7,977 nt of DNA. Origin: Cytophagales bacterium (GTDB lineage Bacteria; Bacteroidota; Bacteroidia; Cytophagales; Amoebophilaceae). The DNA is taken from NCBI GenBank assembly GCA_022360235.1, contig JAKSDE010000246.1, positions 1 to 7,977 on the forward strand. The letters run 5' to 3'. The notes beneath the pieces are model-generated. The model saw only the letters and a program-made list of their open reading frames with translations, was not told the DNA's origin and searched no databases. A program made the position numbers and the translations under genes. Positions 1 through 6,642 of this stretch are shown here, one piece after another. How positions within the stretch are numbered: the first letter of the stretch is position 1; every line of letters starts with the position of its first letter.

Positions 1-330
1 CTACTTCAGGGTCGACTAAGTACGTCATTGAACGCGCTTTTCCACGACGGTGGGCTTCCCTGCCGGGGATTTTTTTGTCTACCCCACAAAAAAGTAGGCA
101 AAAAAAGTCACCGCTGTTGAAAAATGCCTAAAATTTTTGCGCTCCGTGCTAAAAATTGGCAAACTCGTCGCTACGCTCCTCAGACACGCCAATTTTTGGC
201 CGCACTTCGCTTAGAATTTCTTAACGCCATTTTTCAAAGGCGGATCTCTATTGAGATTGTTGCAAGAAGTTTACAGAACGCGTATTTGTTAGTATCAAGC
301 ATTAGTTTGGGGGCTTGAGAGCGCGTTAGG
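1..330. repeat. Dispersed-repeat-like intergenic segment upstream of rodA
   Basis: This stretch has no credible protein gene and is built from nested inverted repeats. An A/T hairpin lies at 71-93 (arms TTTTTTGT and ACAAAAAA, loop CTACCCC). An 18-nt arm at 111-128 (CCGCTGTTGAAAAATGCC) faces a near-complement at 226-243. A perfect 10-nt pair, AAAAATTGGC at 151-160 and GCCAATTTTT at 188-197, nests inside it, and GTGC (146-149) matches GCAC (202-205). The text from about 50 to 245 resembles a non-coding repeat I recall from many Bacteroidota genomes, often mis-annotated as small ORFs; that is recognition from memory and was not searched. An open frame at 124-318 simply crosses the palindrome and is not called. 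The outer limits are uncertain. Confidence 0.55.
111..243. repeat. Long imperfect palindrome, core of the left-edge repeat
   Basis: The outer arms 111-128 and 226-243 are reverse complements with only a few mismatches, and an inner perfect 10-bp stem (151-160 with 188-197) lies concentrically between them. The AAATTTTTGCG run near 132-141 also faces a CGCTTAGAATTT segment near 209-220. Transcribed from either strand, this would fold into one extended hairpin of about 130 nt. Possible identities are a MITE-like element, a REP/BIME-like repeat, or an RNA-level structure. No transposase and no clear target-site duplication is visible. Confidence 0.6.
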
Positions 331-338
331 TAGGCCTA

Positions 339-367
339 TTAAAAATGCATGGACAACATGTTATAAT
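339..367 (+). promoter_or_regulatory. Possible promoter for rodA
   Basis: TATAAT at 362-367 is a perfect sigma-70-style -10 hexamer, preceded at 17 bp by TTAAAA (339-344), which matches four of six positions of TTGACA. It lies about 35 bp before the rodA start. It does not match the Bacteroidota pattern of TTTG at -33 with TAnnTTTG at -7, so its use by this organism's main sigma factor is uncertain. The palindrome AACATGTT (355-362) abuts the -10 box. Confidence 0.35.
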
Positions 368-393
368 AGGGAACTTAAATATCGAGTTTCGAA

Positions 394-405
394 AGAGGTT
401 CATTG
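394..405 (+). promoter_or_regulatory. Ribosome binding site and TTG start of rodA
   Basis: AGAGG at 394-398 lies four bases before TTG (403-405). Bacteroidota genes commonly lack Shine-Dalgarno sites, so its presence supports TTG as the true start. The next in-frame ATG would remove residues 1-17 and cut into the first membrane segment. Confidence 0.5.
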
Positions 406-1671
406 AAAACAGAACGCAAAATAGTAGCTAATCTCGATTGGTTGACCTTAGCAATGTATGCTAGCCTGGTGATAATGGGTTGGCTCAACGTCCATGCTGT
501 GGGCTATCATGAGACGATTAGCGAAAACGTATTCCACCTATCAAGAAACGCTAGCAAACAACTTATATGGATAGGTACTACTGTCATTATTTTTATTATT
601 TCCATACTTCTCGATGCTAAGTTTTATCAGTTGTTAGCTTACGTCTTCTATGCTTTTGCTATTCTATTTTTAATGGGGATTTTGCTTTTTGGGGTAAAGG
701 CAGGCGGACATAATTCTTGGTATCAAGTGGGAGAAGCTAAGTTTCAGCCTTCAGAATTTGCTAAACTTGCTTGTGCACTAGCGATAGCAAAGTATCTGAG
801 TAAAAAAAATACTAAGCTTCAAAGACCTCAAACACAACTTGTTTTACTACTTATCATTCTACTTCCTGTTACTTTGGTTATGCTACAAGGAGACATAGGC
901 TCGAGTTTAGTTTTTGCTTCGTTTATCATTGTGTTTTATAGAGAAGGATTCCCTCCTGTAGCCATTATCATAAGCTTATTCGTAATAGCTCTCCTTGTGT
1001 TGACCTTGCTAGTACCTCAAGCTTATTTGGTTACTGGTGTAGTAAGTCTAGCATTTATCATCATTGGTATTGGCAGAAGAAGCTTGAAAAAAGTTATCAC
1101 AGTCGTAATAGCTGTTTTAGCTGTGATAGTTTTGACAGAGAGTGTGGATCTTATCATGACCAAGGCACTTAAGCCTCATCAACAGAATAGAATTAAGGCA
1201 CTTATTAATCCTAATGTTGATCCTCTAGGGATTGGCTGGAATGTAACCCAATCTAAAATAGCCATTGGCTCAGGAGGGTTCTGGGGTAAAGGTTTCTTAA
1301 AAGGAACACAAACAAAGTTTGATTTCGTTCCAGAGCAAAGTACAGACTTTATTTTCTGTACAATCGGAGAAGAACATGGGTGGGTAGGAGCCTTTATCGT
1401 CATAAGTATCTTTATAGGGTTGTTATCAAGAATACTTTATTTAGCAGAACGGCAAAGGTTAAGGTTTACTAGAGTCTATGGCTATGCGGTTGCTTCTATT
1501 CTTTTTTTTCATTTCATGATTAATATTGGGATGACTATCGGTCTTATGCCAGTGATTGGCATTCCCCTCCCCTTTTTTAGTTATGGCGGCTCTTCTTTGT
1601 GGTCATTTTCACTGATGTTGTTTGTGTTACTTAAACTCGATGCTGAAAGAAAATACTATGGCTTTGGTTGA
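403..1671 (+). CDS. rodA: Rod-shape-determining peptidoglycan glycosyltransferase RodA (SEDS family)
   Basis: The product is a 422-residue SEDS protein, an inner-membrane lipid II polymerase that makes side-wall peptidoglycan with a class B penicillin-binding protein and the Mre complex. It is hydrophobic throughout, with about ten membrane segments. Visible family motifs are QPSEFAKLA (residues 115-123), PHQQNRIKAL (258-267), the loop PEQSTDFIF (310-318) with the essential SEDS aspartate at D315, and the carboxy-terminal GIPLPFFSYGGSS (386-398). The sequence VPEQSTDFIFCTIGEEHGW is RodA-like rather than FtsW-like, and the length is normal for the family. The start is TTG with an AGAGG site four bases upstream; residues 1-10 resemble other Bacteroidota RodA amino ends. 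RodA usually follows mreBCD and mrdA, but here a repeat lies upstream. tpiA follows after 146 bp. No frameshift or lost motif is visible. Confidence 0.95.
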   Translation: MKTERKIVANLDWLTLAMYASLVIMGWLNVHAVGYHETISENVFHLSRNASKQLIWIGTTVIIFIISILLDAKFYQLLAYVFYAFAILFLMGILLFGVKAGGHNSWYQVGEAKFQPSEFAKLACALAIAKYLSKKNTKLQRPQTQLVLLLIILLPVTLVMLQGDIGSSLVFASFIIVFYREGFPPVAIIISLFVIALLVLTLLVPQAYLVTGVVSLAFIIIGIGRRSLKKVITVVIAVLAVIVLTESVDLIMTKALKPHQQNRIKALINPNVDPLGIGWNVTQSKIAIGSGGFWGKGFLKGTQTKFDFVPEQSTDFIFCTIGEEHGWVGAFIVISIFIGLLSRILYLAERQRLRFTRVYGYAVASILFFHFMINIGMTIGLMPVIGIPLPFFSYGGSSLWSFSLMLFVLLKLDAERKYYGFG

Positions 1672-1711
1672 CGCAACTAGCCATGGTTGAATTATGAATA
1701 GCTTTTTATTG

Positions 1712-1771
1712 AAGTGTAAGCACTTAATTGCAAAAGTAACTAGTTTTGGGTTGGAAATAAGTAAGCTAACC
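1712..1771 (+). other. Two small hairpins in the rodA-tpiA gap
   Basis: AAGTG (1712-1716) pairs with CACTT (1721-1725) around a four-base loop. GGTTGG (1749-1754) pairs with CTAACC (1766-1771), with one G-T pair, around an 11-base loop. Neither is followed by a proper T-run, so they are weak candidates for a rodA terminator and the two genes may still be co-transcribed. Confidence 0.3.
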
Positions 1772-1780
1772 TTATTTATG
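1751..1780 (+). promoter_or_regulatory. Weak Bacteroidota-type promoter candidate for tpiA
   Basis: TATTTATG (1773-1780) fits five of the six informative positions of the Bacteroidota -7 box TAnnTTTG. TTGG (1751-1754), 18 bp upstream, is a poor -33 box; the better TTTG at 1745-1748 is spaced 24 bp, longer than usual. It overlaps the second hairpin in this gap. No Shine-Dalgarno site precedes the tpiA ATG. Confidence 0.22.
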
Positions 1781-1817
1781 CTCCTTAACAATTAAAATTC
1801 TAACAAACTGTCTACTA

Positions 1818-2576
1818 ATGCGTCCAAAGATTGTTGCTGCCAACTGGAAAATGAATAAGGATCTTAGTGAAGGCATTCAGCTAGCCTCTGAAGTTATCCG
1901 TAGGATTCAAAAGGCAAAGAAGCGTTCGGTACAGGTAGTTCTCATACCCCCGTTTATTCATCTTACTACGATCAATCGCTTAGCTGAAAGAGAAAATATT
2001 TATGTAGGAGCACAAAATTGCCATGAGCAGGCGTTAGGTGCCTTTACGGGAGAAATCTCTGCCCTTATGCTTCGCTCTGTTGGTGTAACTTTTGTTATCA
2101 TTGGCCATAGTGAGCGAAGACAGTATTTTAAAGAAGATGATACTTTGTTAGCAAAAAAGATTAGCATAGCACTTAAACATGATTTGCAGCCTATTTTTTG
2201 CTGTGGTGAAAGCTTACAAATCCGTGAGGAAGAAAAACCTATAGCGTTTGTTAAAAAACAGCTCTCAGCAAGTCTGTTCCATCTTTCTCAACAGGAAATG
2301 TCAAAGGTAGCTATCGCCTATGAGCCTGTTTGGGCTATTGGAACGGGCAAAACTGCTACTCCAGAACAAGCACAAATCATGCATGAGGCTATAAGAATGC
2401 AGATAAGGGAAAAGTATGGAAAAGAAACCGCAGACAATATACCGATCTTGTATGGTGGAAGTTGTAATGAACAAAATGCAAAAAAATTATTTGCTTGCCC
2501 GGATGTGGATGGTGGATTGATTGGAGGGGCTTCTTTACAAGCAGCGTCATTTATCTCGATCGTGAATTCCTTTTAA
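1818..2576 (+). CDS. tpiA: Triose-phosphate isomerase
   Basis: This cytosolic TIM-barrel enzyme of 252 residues interconverts dihydroxyacetone phosphate and glyceraldehyde 3-phosphate in glycolysis and gluconeogenesis. All catalytic elements are present: AANWKMN (7-13) with N9 and K11, IIGHSERR (94-101) with the electrophile H97, AYEPVWAIGTGKTA (167-180) with the catalytic base E169 and flexible loop 6, YGGS (212-215), and the phosphate-binding GGLIGGASL (232-240). The length is standard for a bacterial TIM. The ATG at 1818 places NWKMN at the usual distance from the amino end; no Shine-Dalgarno site is visible, as is common in Bacteroidota. It lies between rodA (146 bp upstream) and a dehydrogenase (42 bp downstream), all on the same strand. 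Nothing suggests decay. Confidence 0.97.
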   Translation: MRPKIVAANWKMNKDLSEGIQLASEVIRRIQKAKKRSVQVVLIPPFIHLTTINRLAERENIYVGAQNCHEQALGAFTGEISALMLRSVGVTFVIIGHSERRQYFKEDDTLLAKKISIALKHDLQPIFCCGESLQIREEEKPIAFVKKQLSASLFHLSQQEMSKVAIAYEPVWAIGTGKTATPEQAQIMHEAIRMQIREKYGKETADNIPILYGGSCNEQNAKKLFACPDVDGGLIGGASLQAASFISIVNSF

Positions 2577-2593
2577 GGCTTCAGGAAAAGCCT
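2576..2593 (+). other. Hairpin at the end of tpiA
   Basis: AGGCTT (2576-2581) and AAGCCT (2588-2593) form a perfect six-base-pair stem with a six-base loop, beginning on the last base of the tpiA stop codon. The bases after it (CTTATTTT near 2601-2610) are only a loose T-rich tract 7-17 nt downstream. It could be a weak attenuator or an mRNA-stabilising stem between tpiA and the dehydrogenase rather than a strong terminator. Confidence 0.35.
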
Positions 2594-2618
2594 AGCAAAA
2601 CTCTTATTTTAAGATAAA

Positions 2619-3698
2619 ATGAGCGACGCAGTATTTTCATATGAAAGATTAAAGAAGTTTACAGAGAATGTCTTCTTAGCCATGGGATGTTCCCAGACAC
2701 ACGCCCAAACAGCTGCCAAGGTATTGACCGATGCTGACCTAAGAGGGGTAGATTCTCATGGTGTAGGACGGCTTATGGGCTATGTTCAACTTTGGGAAAA
2801 ACAAAAGATCAATACAGCACCAACCATTCAACTAACCCATGAAACGCCTAGTACGGCTGTCATAGAGGGAGATAGGGGACTTGGCTTAGTAGTAGCTCCC
2901 TATGCCATGGAAGTAGCTATCAAGAAAGCTACTAAAGTAGGGACAGGTTGGGCAGCTGTCAAAAACTCAAATCATTATGGTATAGCAAGCTTTTATGCTA
3001 TGTTGGCGCTAGAGAAAGATATGATAGGGATTTCAATGACCAATGCTAATCCTTTAGTAGCGCCCACTTTTTCTACAGAATGCTTATTAGGGACTAACCC
3101 CATTGCTGTAGCAGTTCCAGCTGATAAATATCCTCCCTTTGTCGCTGATTTTGCTACTACAACAGTGGCTAACGGTAAACTAGCCATTTTACAGCAGAAA
3201 GGAGAAGAGATTCCGCTAGGTTGGTTGCAAGATGAAAAGGGCGCACCTACTAACGATCCTACTATCTTGAAAAAGGGTGGAAGCTTACTACCCTTGGGCA
3301 GCGATTTCTTACATGGCAGTCATAAAGGGTATGCGTTGGGAGCCATCGTTGATATCCTCTCAGGTGTTCTTTCTGGAGCTAATTATGGCCCCTGGGTACC
3401 TCCTTTTGTAAATTTCCTTACGCCACCTGAAAACACTGTAGGCGAAGGGACAGGTCATTTTTTAGGAGCTTTTCGTATAGATGCCTTCCGACCTGTTATA
3501 GAGTTTAAGCAACATATGGACCAATGGATTGCTCGTTTTAGATCAGCACGTGTAGTAGAGGGATATGAACAAGTACGCATTCCCGGTGACTGTGAGAGAG
3601 AAACGTCTGTAATAAGAAAGAAAGAAGGCATTCCAATTTTAGCTACTGTCGCTCAAGACTTGAATCATCTAGCTAAAAAGTTTGACATAACACTTTGA
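2619..3698 (+). CDS. Ldh2-family NAD(P)-dependent malate/lactate-type dehydrogenase
   Basis: The 359-residue product belongs to the Ldh2 (malate/L-lactate dehydrogenase type 2) family, which has its own NAD(P)-binding fold unrelated to the classical Rossmann malate dehydrogenase. Family signatures are RGVDSHGVGRL (42-52) with the hallmark histidine H47, SNHYGIA (117-123), LLGTNPIAVAVP (156-167), DFATTTVANGKL (177-188), HGSHKGYALG (232-241) with K236, and the carboxy-terminal YEQVRIPGDCERE (316-328). The length is normal and no gap is apparent. Substrates in this family include malate, lactate, ureidoglycolate, sulfolactate and delta-1-piperideine-2-carboxylate, and sequence alone does not settle which applies. 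A malate-oxaloacetate role is a fair default, and proximity to tpiA (42 bp) supports central-carbon redox work, but both are inference. The start is ATG preceded by an A-rich stretch without a Shine-Dalgarno site. It converges with ftsZ over a 65-bp gap. Confidence 0.88.
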   Translation: MSDAVFSYERLKKFTENVFLAMGCSQTHAQTAAKVLTDADLRGVDSHGVGRLMGYVQLWEKQKINTAPTIQLTHETPSTAVIEGDRGLGLVVAPYAMEVAIKKATKVGTGWAAVKNSNHYGIASFYAMLALEKDMIGISMTNANPLVAPTFSTECLLGTNPIAVAVPADKYPPFVADFATTTVANGKLAILQQKGEEIPLGWLQDEKGAPTNDPTILKKGGSLLPLGSDFLHGSHKGYALGAIVDILSGVLSGANYGPWVPPFVNFLTPPENTVGEGTGHFLGAFRIDAFRPVIEFKQHMDQWIARFRSARVVEGYEQVRIPGDCERETSVIRKKEGIPILATVAQDLNHLAKKFDITL

Positions 3699-3763
3699 GT
3701 ACCTCGAATACGGCAATTTAGTTTTATCACGCAGAATATAGGCTTGATAATAGCTTTTGGCTG

Positions 3764-5263
3764 TTAATCTACCTTATCGTGCGAGAACGTATTATCTCCT
3801 CGTAGTTGACTATCATCTTTCAGTTGATAACGCAAGATTTTTTTCTTAGAGGAGGGAGGTACGGCTTGTAACTGCACGTTCTTTCTCAAGTAGGCAGGCA
3901 CTTCTAGCTTTTCTTTAATTTCTTCGTTGCTAGGGGCATAATCTTTCCCTGTTTTAACGTTATTGACGCGTTCTGCTGCTTTTTGACGTAGGTGTTGTTT
4001 TTTCTGTTCCAACTCACTTAAAGGGAGGGTTAAGTCTTGTTGTTGTTCTTCCTGCTCTTCAGTGTCCAGAGTCTGCTTTGTTACTTTTTGCGTACCCCTT
4101 CTTTCATTGTCCGTATTGCTGAACTCCTCAAGGGTCCGGTTTTTAGCCATTTCACGAGGTTGCCCTGTTTCTTCGTATTCATGGCTTTTTTCTCTTACTG
4201 CCCATGCTTGTTCATCAAAAAGTTTTATTTGCCGTTCTGATGCTAGATCAACCCCTCTTTTCCGCTTCTCTGGTGTTGCCACATGGCCTTCCTCTTCAAA
4301 GCCTGTCGCAATGACGGTTACTCTAATACTTTCTCCCAGATAGGAATCAGAACCATGGCCAAAGATTACCTCTGCATCAACGCCCACCTGTTCTTGTATA
4401 TAGTCAGTGATCATAGAGAGTTCGTCCATTTGAAGTTCTGCTTCTTCTCCAGAAACGATAGAGAGCAAGATTCTTTTAGCCCCATGAATATCTTTATAAT
4501 CTAGTAAAGGAGAGGCTAATGCTTCTTCAGCAGCGCGTAGTGCTCTTCTTTCCCCTTCTGCCTGGCCTGAGCCCATCACGGCAGCGCCTGCATTTTTCAT
4601 GACGGTCTTTACATCTTCAAAGTCTACATTCACATAGCCTGGTACGGTAATAATTTCTGCAATACTTTTAGCAGCCGTTGTCAAAATATTATCGGCTTGT
4701 GCAAAGGCATTACTGATGGATAGGTTGCCAAAAACTTCTCTCAGGCGATCATTGAGAATGACGAGTACGGTATCGCAGTTTTCTTTTAGTTGTTTAATTC
4801 CTTCATTGGCCTGCATGAGTTTTTTCTTCCCTTCAAAAGAGAAGGGTAACGTTACAATGCCTACCGTTAATATAGCCAGTTCTTTGGCTACTTCTGCAAT
4901 TACAGGTGCAGCTCCTGTACCCGTACCTCCCCCCATACCTGCAGTAATAAATAGCATCTTTGTATTATCCGCCAGTAGCTCTTTAATATCTTCTTTACTT
5001 TCAACGGCTGCATTCCTTCCTACTTCTGGATTAGCGCCTGCCCCCAAGCCACCTGTTAGTTTAGTGCCAATTTGAAGCCTATTTTGTACAGAACTTCTTT
5101 CTAATGCCTGTACATCGGTATTACAGACCACAAAAGAGACATCCTTAATGCCTCGATTAAACATGTTATTGACTGCATTGCTTCCCCCTCCTCCCACACC
5201 CATTACTTTGATAATGGATTTATAATGCGTTGGCAAGTCAAATCTATAGGTACTTTCTTTCAT
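3764..5263 (-). CDS. ftsZ: Cell division GTPase FtsZ
   Basis: FtsZ is the tubulin-like GTPase that polymerises into the cytoplasmic Z-ring. This 499-residue copy shows GVGGGGSNAVNNM (22-34), NTDVQAL (48-54), the tubulin signature GGGTGTG (111-117), FSFEGKKK (141-148) and the T7 loop NVDFEDVKTVM (212-222), with D214 and D217 completing the GTPase site of the neighbouring subunit. The globular core ends near residue 321. A charged, Glu/Gln-rich linker of about 130 residues follows, then the conserved peptide EVPAYLRKN (454-462) that binds FtsA, then about 37 more residues ending DNTFSHDKVD. That extra tail is characteristic of Bacteroidota FtsZ. It is the last gene of ftsQ-ftsA-ftsZ, 51 nt after ftsA. 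The start is ATG with no clear ribosome site. No terminator is visible beyond the stop, where the dehydrogenase converges. Confidence 0.97.
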   Translation of the reverse strand: MKESTYRFDLPTHYKSIIKVMGVGGGGSNAVNNMFNRGIKDVSFVVCNTDVQALERSSVQNRLQIGTKLTGGLGAGANPEVGRNAAVESKEDIKELLADNTKMLFITAGMGGGTGTGAAPVIAEVAKELAILTVGIVTLPFSFEGKKKLMQANEGIKQLKENCDTVLVILNDRLREVFGNLSISNAFAQADNILTTAAKSIAEIITVPGYVNVDFEDVKTVMKNAGAAVMGSGQAEGERRALRAAEEALASPLLDYKDIHGAKRILLSIVSGEEAELQMDELSMITDYIQEQVGVDAEVIFGHGSDSYLGESIRVTVIATGFEEEGHVATPEKRKRGVDLASERQIKLFDEQAWAVREKSHEYEETGQPREMAKNRTLEEFSNTDNERRGTQKVTKQTLDTEEQEEQQQDLTLPLSELEQKKQHLRQKAAERVNNVKTGKDYAPSNEEIKEKLEVPAYLRKNVQLQAVPPSSKKKILRYQLKDDSQLRGDNTFSHDKVD

Positions 5264-5314
5264 CTCTTAAGATGTTGTTAGCAGCTGTATTCAGTACAAG
5301 ACACGAAAACTTTA

Positions 5315-6631
5315 TTAATGATAACGCTGCTTATTATTGTAGTCGTCAATCAAAAGTTCTTTTGTTTTATCAATTATTCTTTTAAAGAAATCGATCCCCC
5401 GTTTTTCTTTCTTACTACTTAGCTTGGGAGCATAGGTCGTTGTCTTTTGGGAGGTCTTATGATACTCTTCTCTATAATCTAATGCTTTGAATCCAGCAAG
5501 TACTAAGCCTACCCCTGTAGCATACATCGGACTTTTGATGGTATCGACTTTGCCCTTGCCAAGATGTTCATTAGGGTAGCCTATTCTCGTATCAAAACCA
5601 GACATGTATTCAAATAGTTGCTTTGCATACTGAAGTTGAACTCCTCCTCCTGTAATAACAATTCCCCCTGCTAGCTTATCTTGAAAACCTGAGGTAATAA
5701 TTTCTGTATGAATAAACTCAATAATTTCTTCCATCCTCGCTTCGATAATGCGTGCTAAATTGTGCATAGATATTTCTTTAGGGGGACGATTTCTGAGTCC
5801 TGGAATAGAAATAACTTCTTTAATATTTGCTTCTTCAGCAATGGCTTTCCCAAACTTTGTTTTCAAGCGTTCTGCTTGATGTTCCATTACTTTACAGCCG
5901 TGCTTGATATCTGCTGTAATGATGTTCCCTCCAAAAGGGACGACCGCTGTGTGGCGTATAATAGTATCATGAAAAATAGCAATATCTGCTGTTCCTCCTC
6001 CAATGTCTATCAAACATACGCCTGCTTCTTTTTCTTCTTCGCTAAGCACCGCCAGGCTCGAAGCAAGGGGTTCTAAAACTAGGTTTTCTACTTCTAGCCC
6101 TGCTCTTCTTACACATTTGTAAATATTATTGATGGCATGGGTCTGGGCAGTAATTACATGAAAGTCTGCTTCCACTCTAACACCTGTCATCCCCACCGGA
6201 TCTTTGATTCCTTCCTCGTAGTCAACCGTATAATCTTGGGGCATTACATGGATGATTTCACTTCCTGGAGGAGTAACAATCCTGTACATGTCATTGGTAA
6301 GCCTATGTAAATCTTCTATCGTAATTTCTTTTTCTCCTGACTCACGTGTAATACCGCCGTGATGGATAGCACTTTTGATATGCTGCCCTGCAATACCTAC
6401 ATTCACTATTTTAATGTCTATCCCTGATTTTTCTTCTGCCTCTGCAATAGCTTTTTCAATGGCAATAACCGTCTTATCAATATTGGTCACGATGCCTCTT
6501 ACTACCCCCTCAGAGAAAGCCTTTCCCATTCCCAAGACTTCTAGCTTACCGTATTCGTTCTTTCTTCCTACGATAGCACATACTTTCGTGGTTCCTATAT
6601 CAAGGCCTACAATGATTTTCATATGCTCCAT
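5315..6631 (-). CDS. ftsA: Cell division protein FtsA (actin-like membrane tether of FtsZ)
   Basis: FtsA is a cytoplasmic actin-fold ATPase that binds the FtsZ tail, anchors it to the membrane and recruits later divisome proteins. In this 438-residue copy, phosphate 1 is GLDIGTTKV (9-17), the FtsA-specific 1C/SHS2 region spans about 85-165, phosphate 2 is LIDIGGGTADIAIF (207-220), and the adenosine motif is GGIVITGGGVQL (322-333). After a flexible segment (about 388-408), residues 409-430 (EKRGIDFFKRIIDKTKELLI region) look like an amphipathic membrane-targeting helix, followed by a short polar tail. Two starts are possible, M1 and M4. M1 is preferred because GAGG at 6642-6639, overlapping the ftsQ stop, is seven bases upstream of it but 16 from M4. 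It begins nine bases after ftsQ, which implies translational coupling. Confidence 0.96.
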   Translation of the reverse strand: MEHMKIIVGLDIGTTKVCAIVGRKNEYGKLEVLGMGKAFSEGVVRGIVTNIDKTVIAIEKAIAEAEEKSGIDIKIVNVGIAGQHIKSAIHHGGITRESGEKEITIEDLHRLTNDMYRIVTPPGSEIIHVMPQDYTVDYEEGIKDPVGMTGVRVEADFHVITAQTHAINNIYKCVRRAGLEVENLVLEPLASSLAVLSEEEKEAGVCLIDIGGGTADIAIFHDTIIRHTAVVPFGGNIITADIKHGCKVMEHQAERLKTKFGKAIAEEANIKEVISIPGLRNRPPKEISMHNLARIIEARMEEIIEFIHTEIITSGFQDKLAGGIVITGGGVQLQYAKQLFEYMSGFDTRIGYPNEHLGKGKVDTIKSPMYATGVGLVLAGFKALDYREEYHKTSQKTTTYAPKLSSKKEKRGIDFFKRIIDKTKELLIDDYNNKQRYH

Positions 6632-6638
6632 ATTACTA

Positions 6639-6642
6639 CCTC
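6639..6642 (-). promoter_or_regulatory. Ribosome binding site of ftsA overlapping the ftsQ stop
   Basis: On the minus strand, GAGG spans the last two bases of the ftsQ TGA and the two that follow, seven bases before the ATG at 6631. It decides the FtsA start in favour of MEHMK over MKIIV and suggests that ribosomes finishing ftsQ re-initiate on ftsA. Confidence 0.45.

Noticed and set aside
124..318. Open frame of 64 codons on the + strand as a small gene
   Set aside because: It runs through both arms of the long palindrome, has no ribosome site and no recognisable domain, and matches the kind of spurious translation seen across this repeat family.
3699..3763. Bidirectional terminator between the dehydrogenase and ftsZ
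   Set aside because: Only a three-to-five-base stem with a mismatch around AGCTTTTGGCT was found, with no G/C-rich stem and no T-run on either strand.
4037..4504. Overlapping + strand open frames opposite ftsZ
   Set aside because: They lie wholly antisense to the conserved ftsZ gene, have low-complexity composition, and show no known domain.
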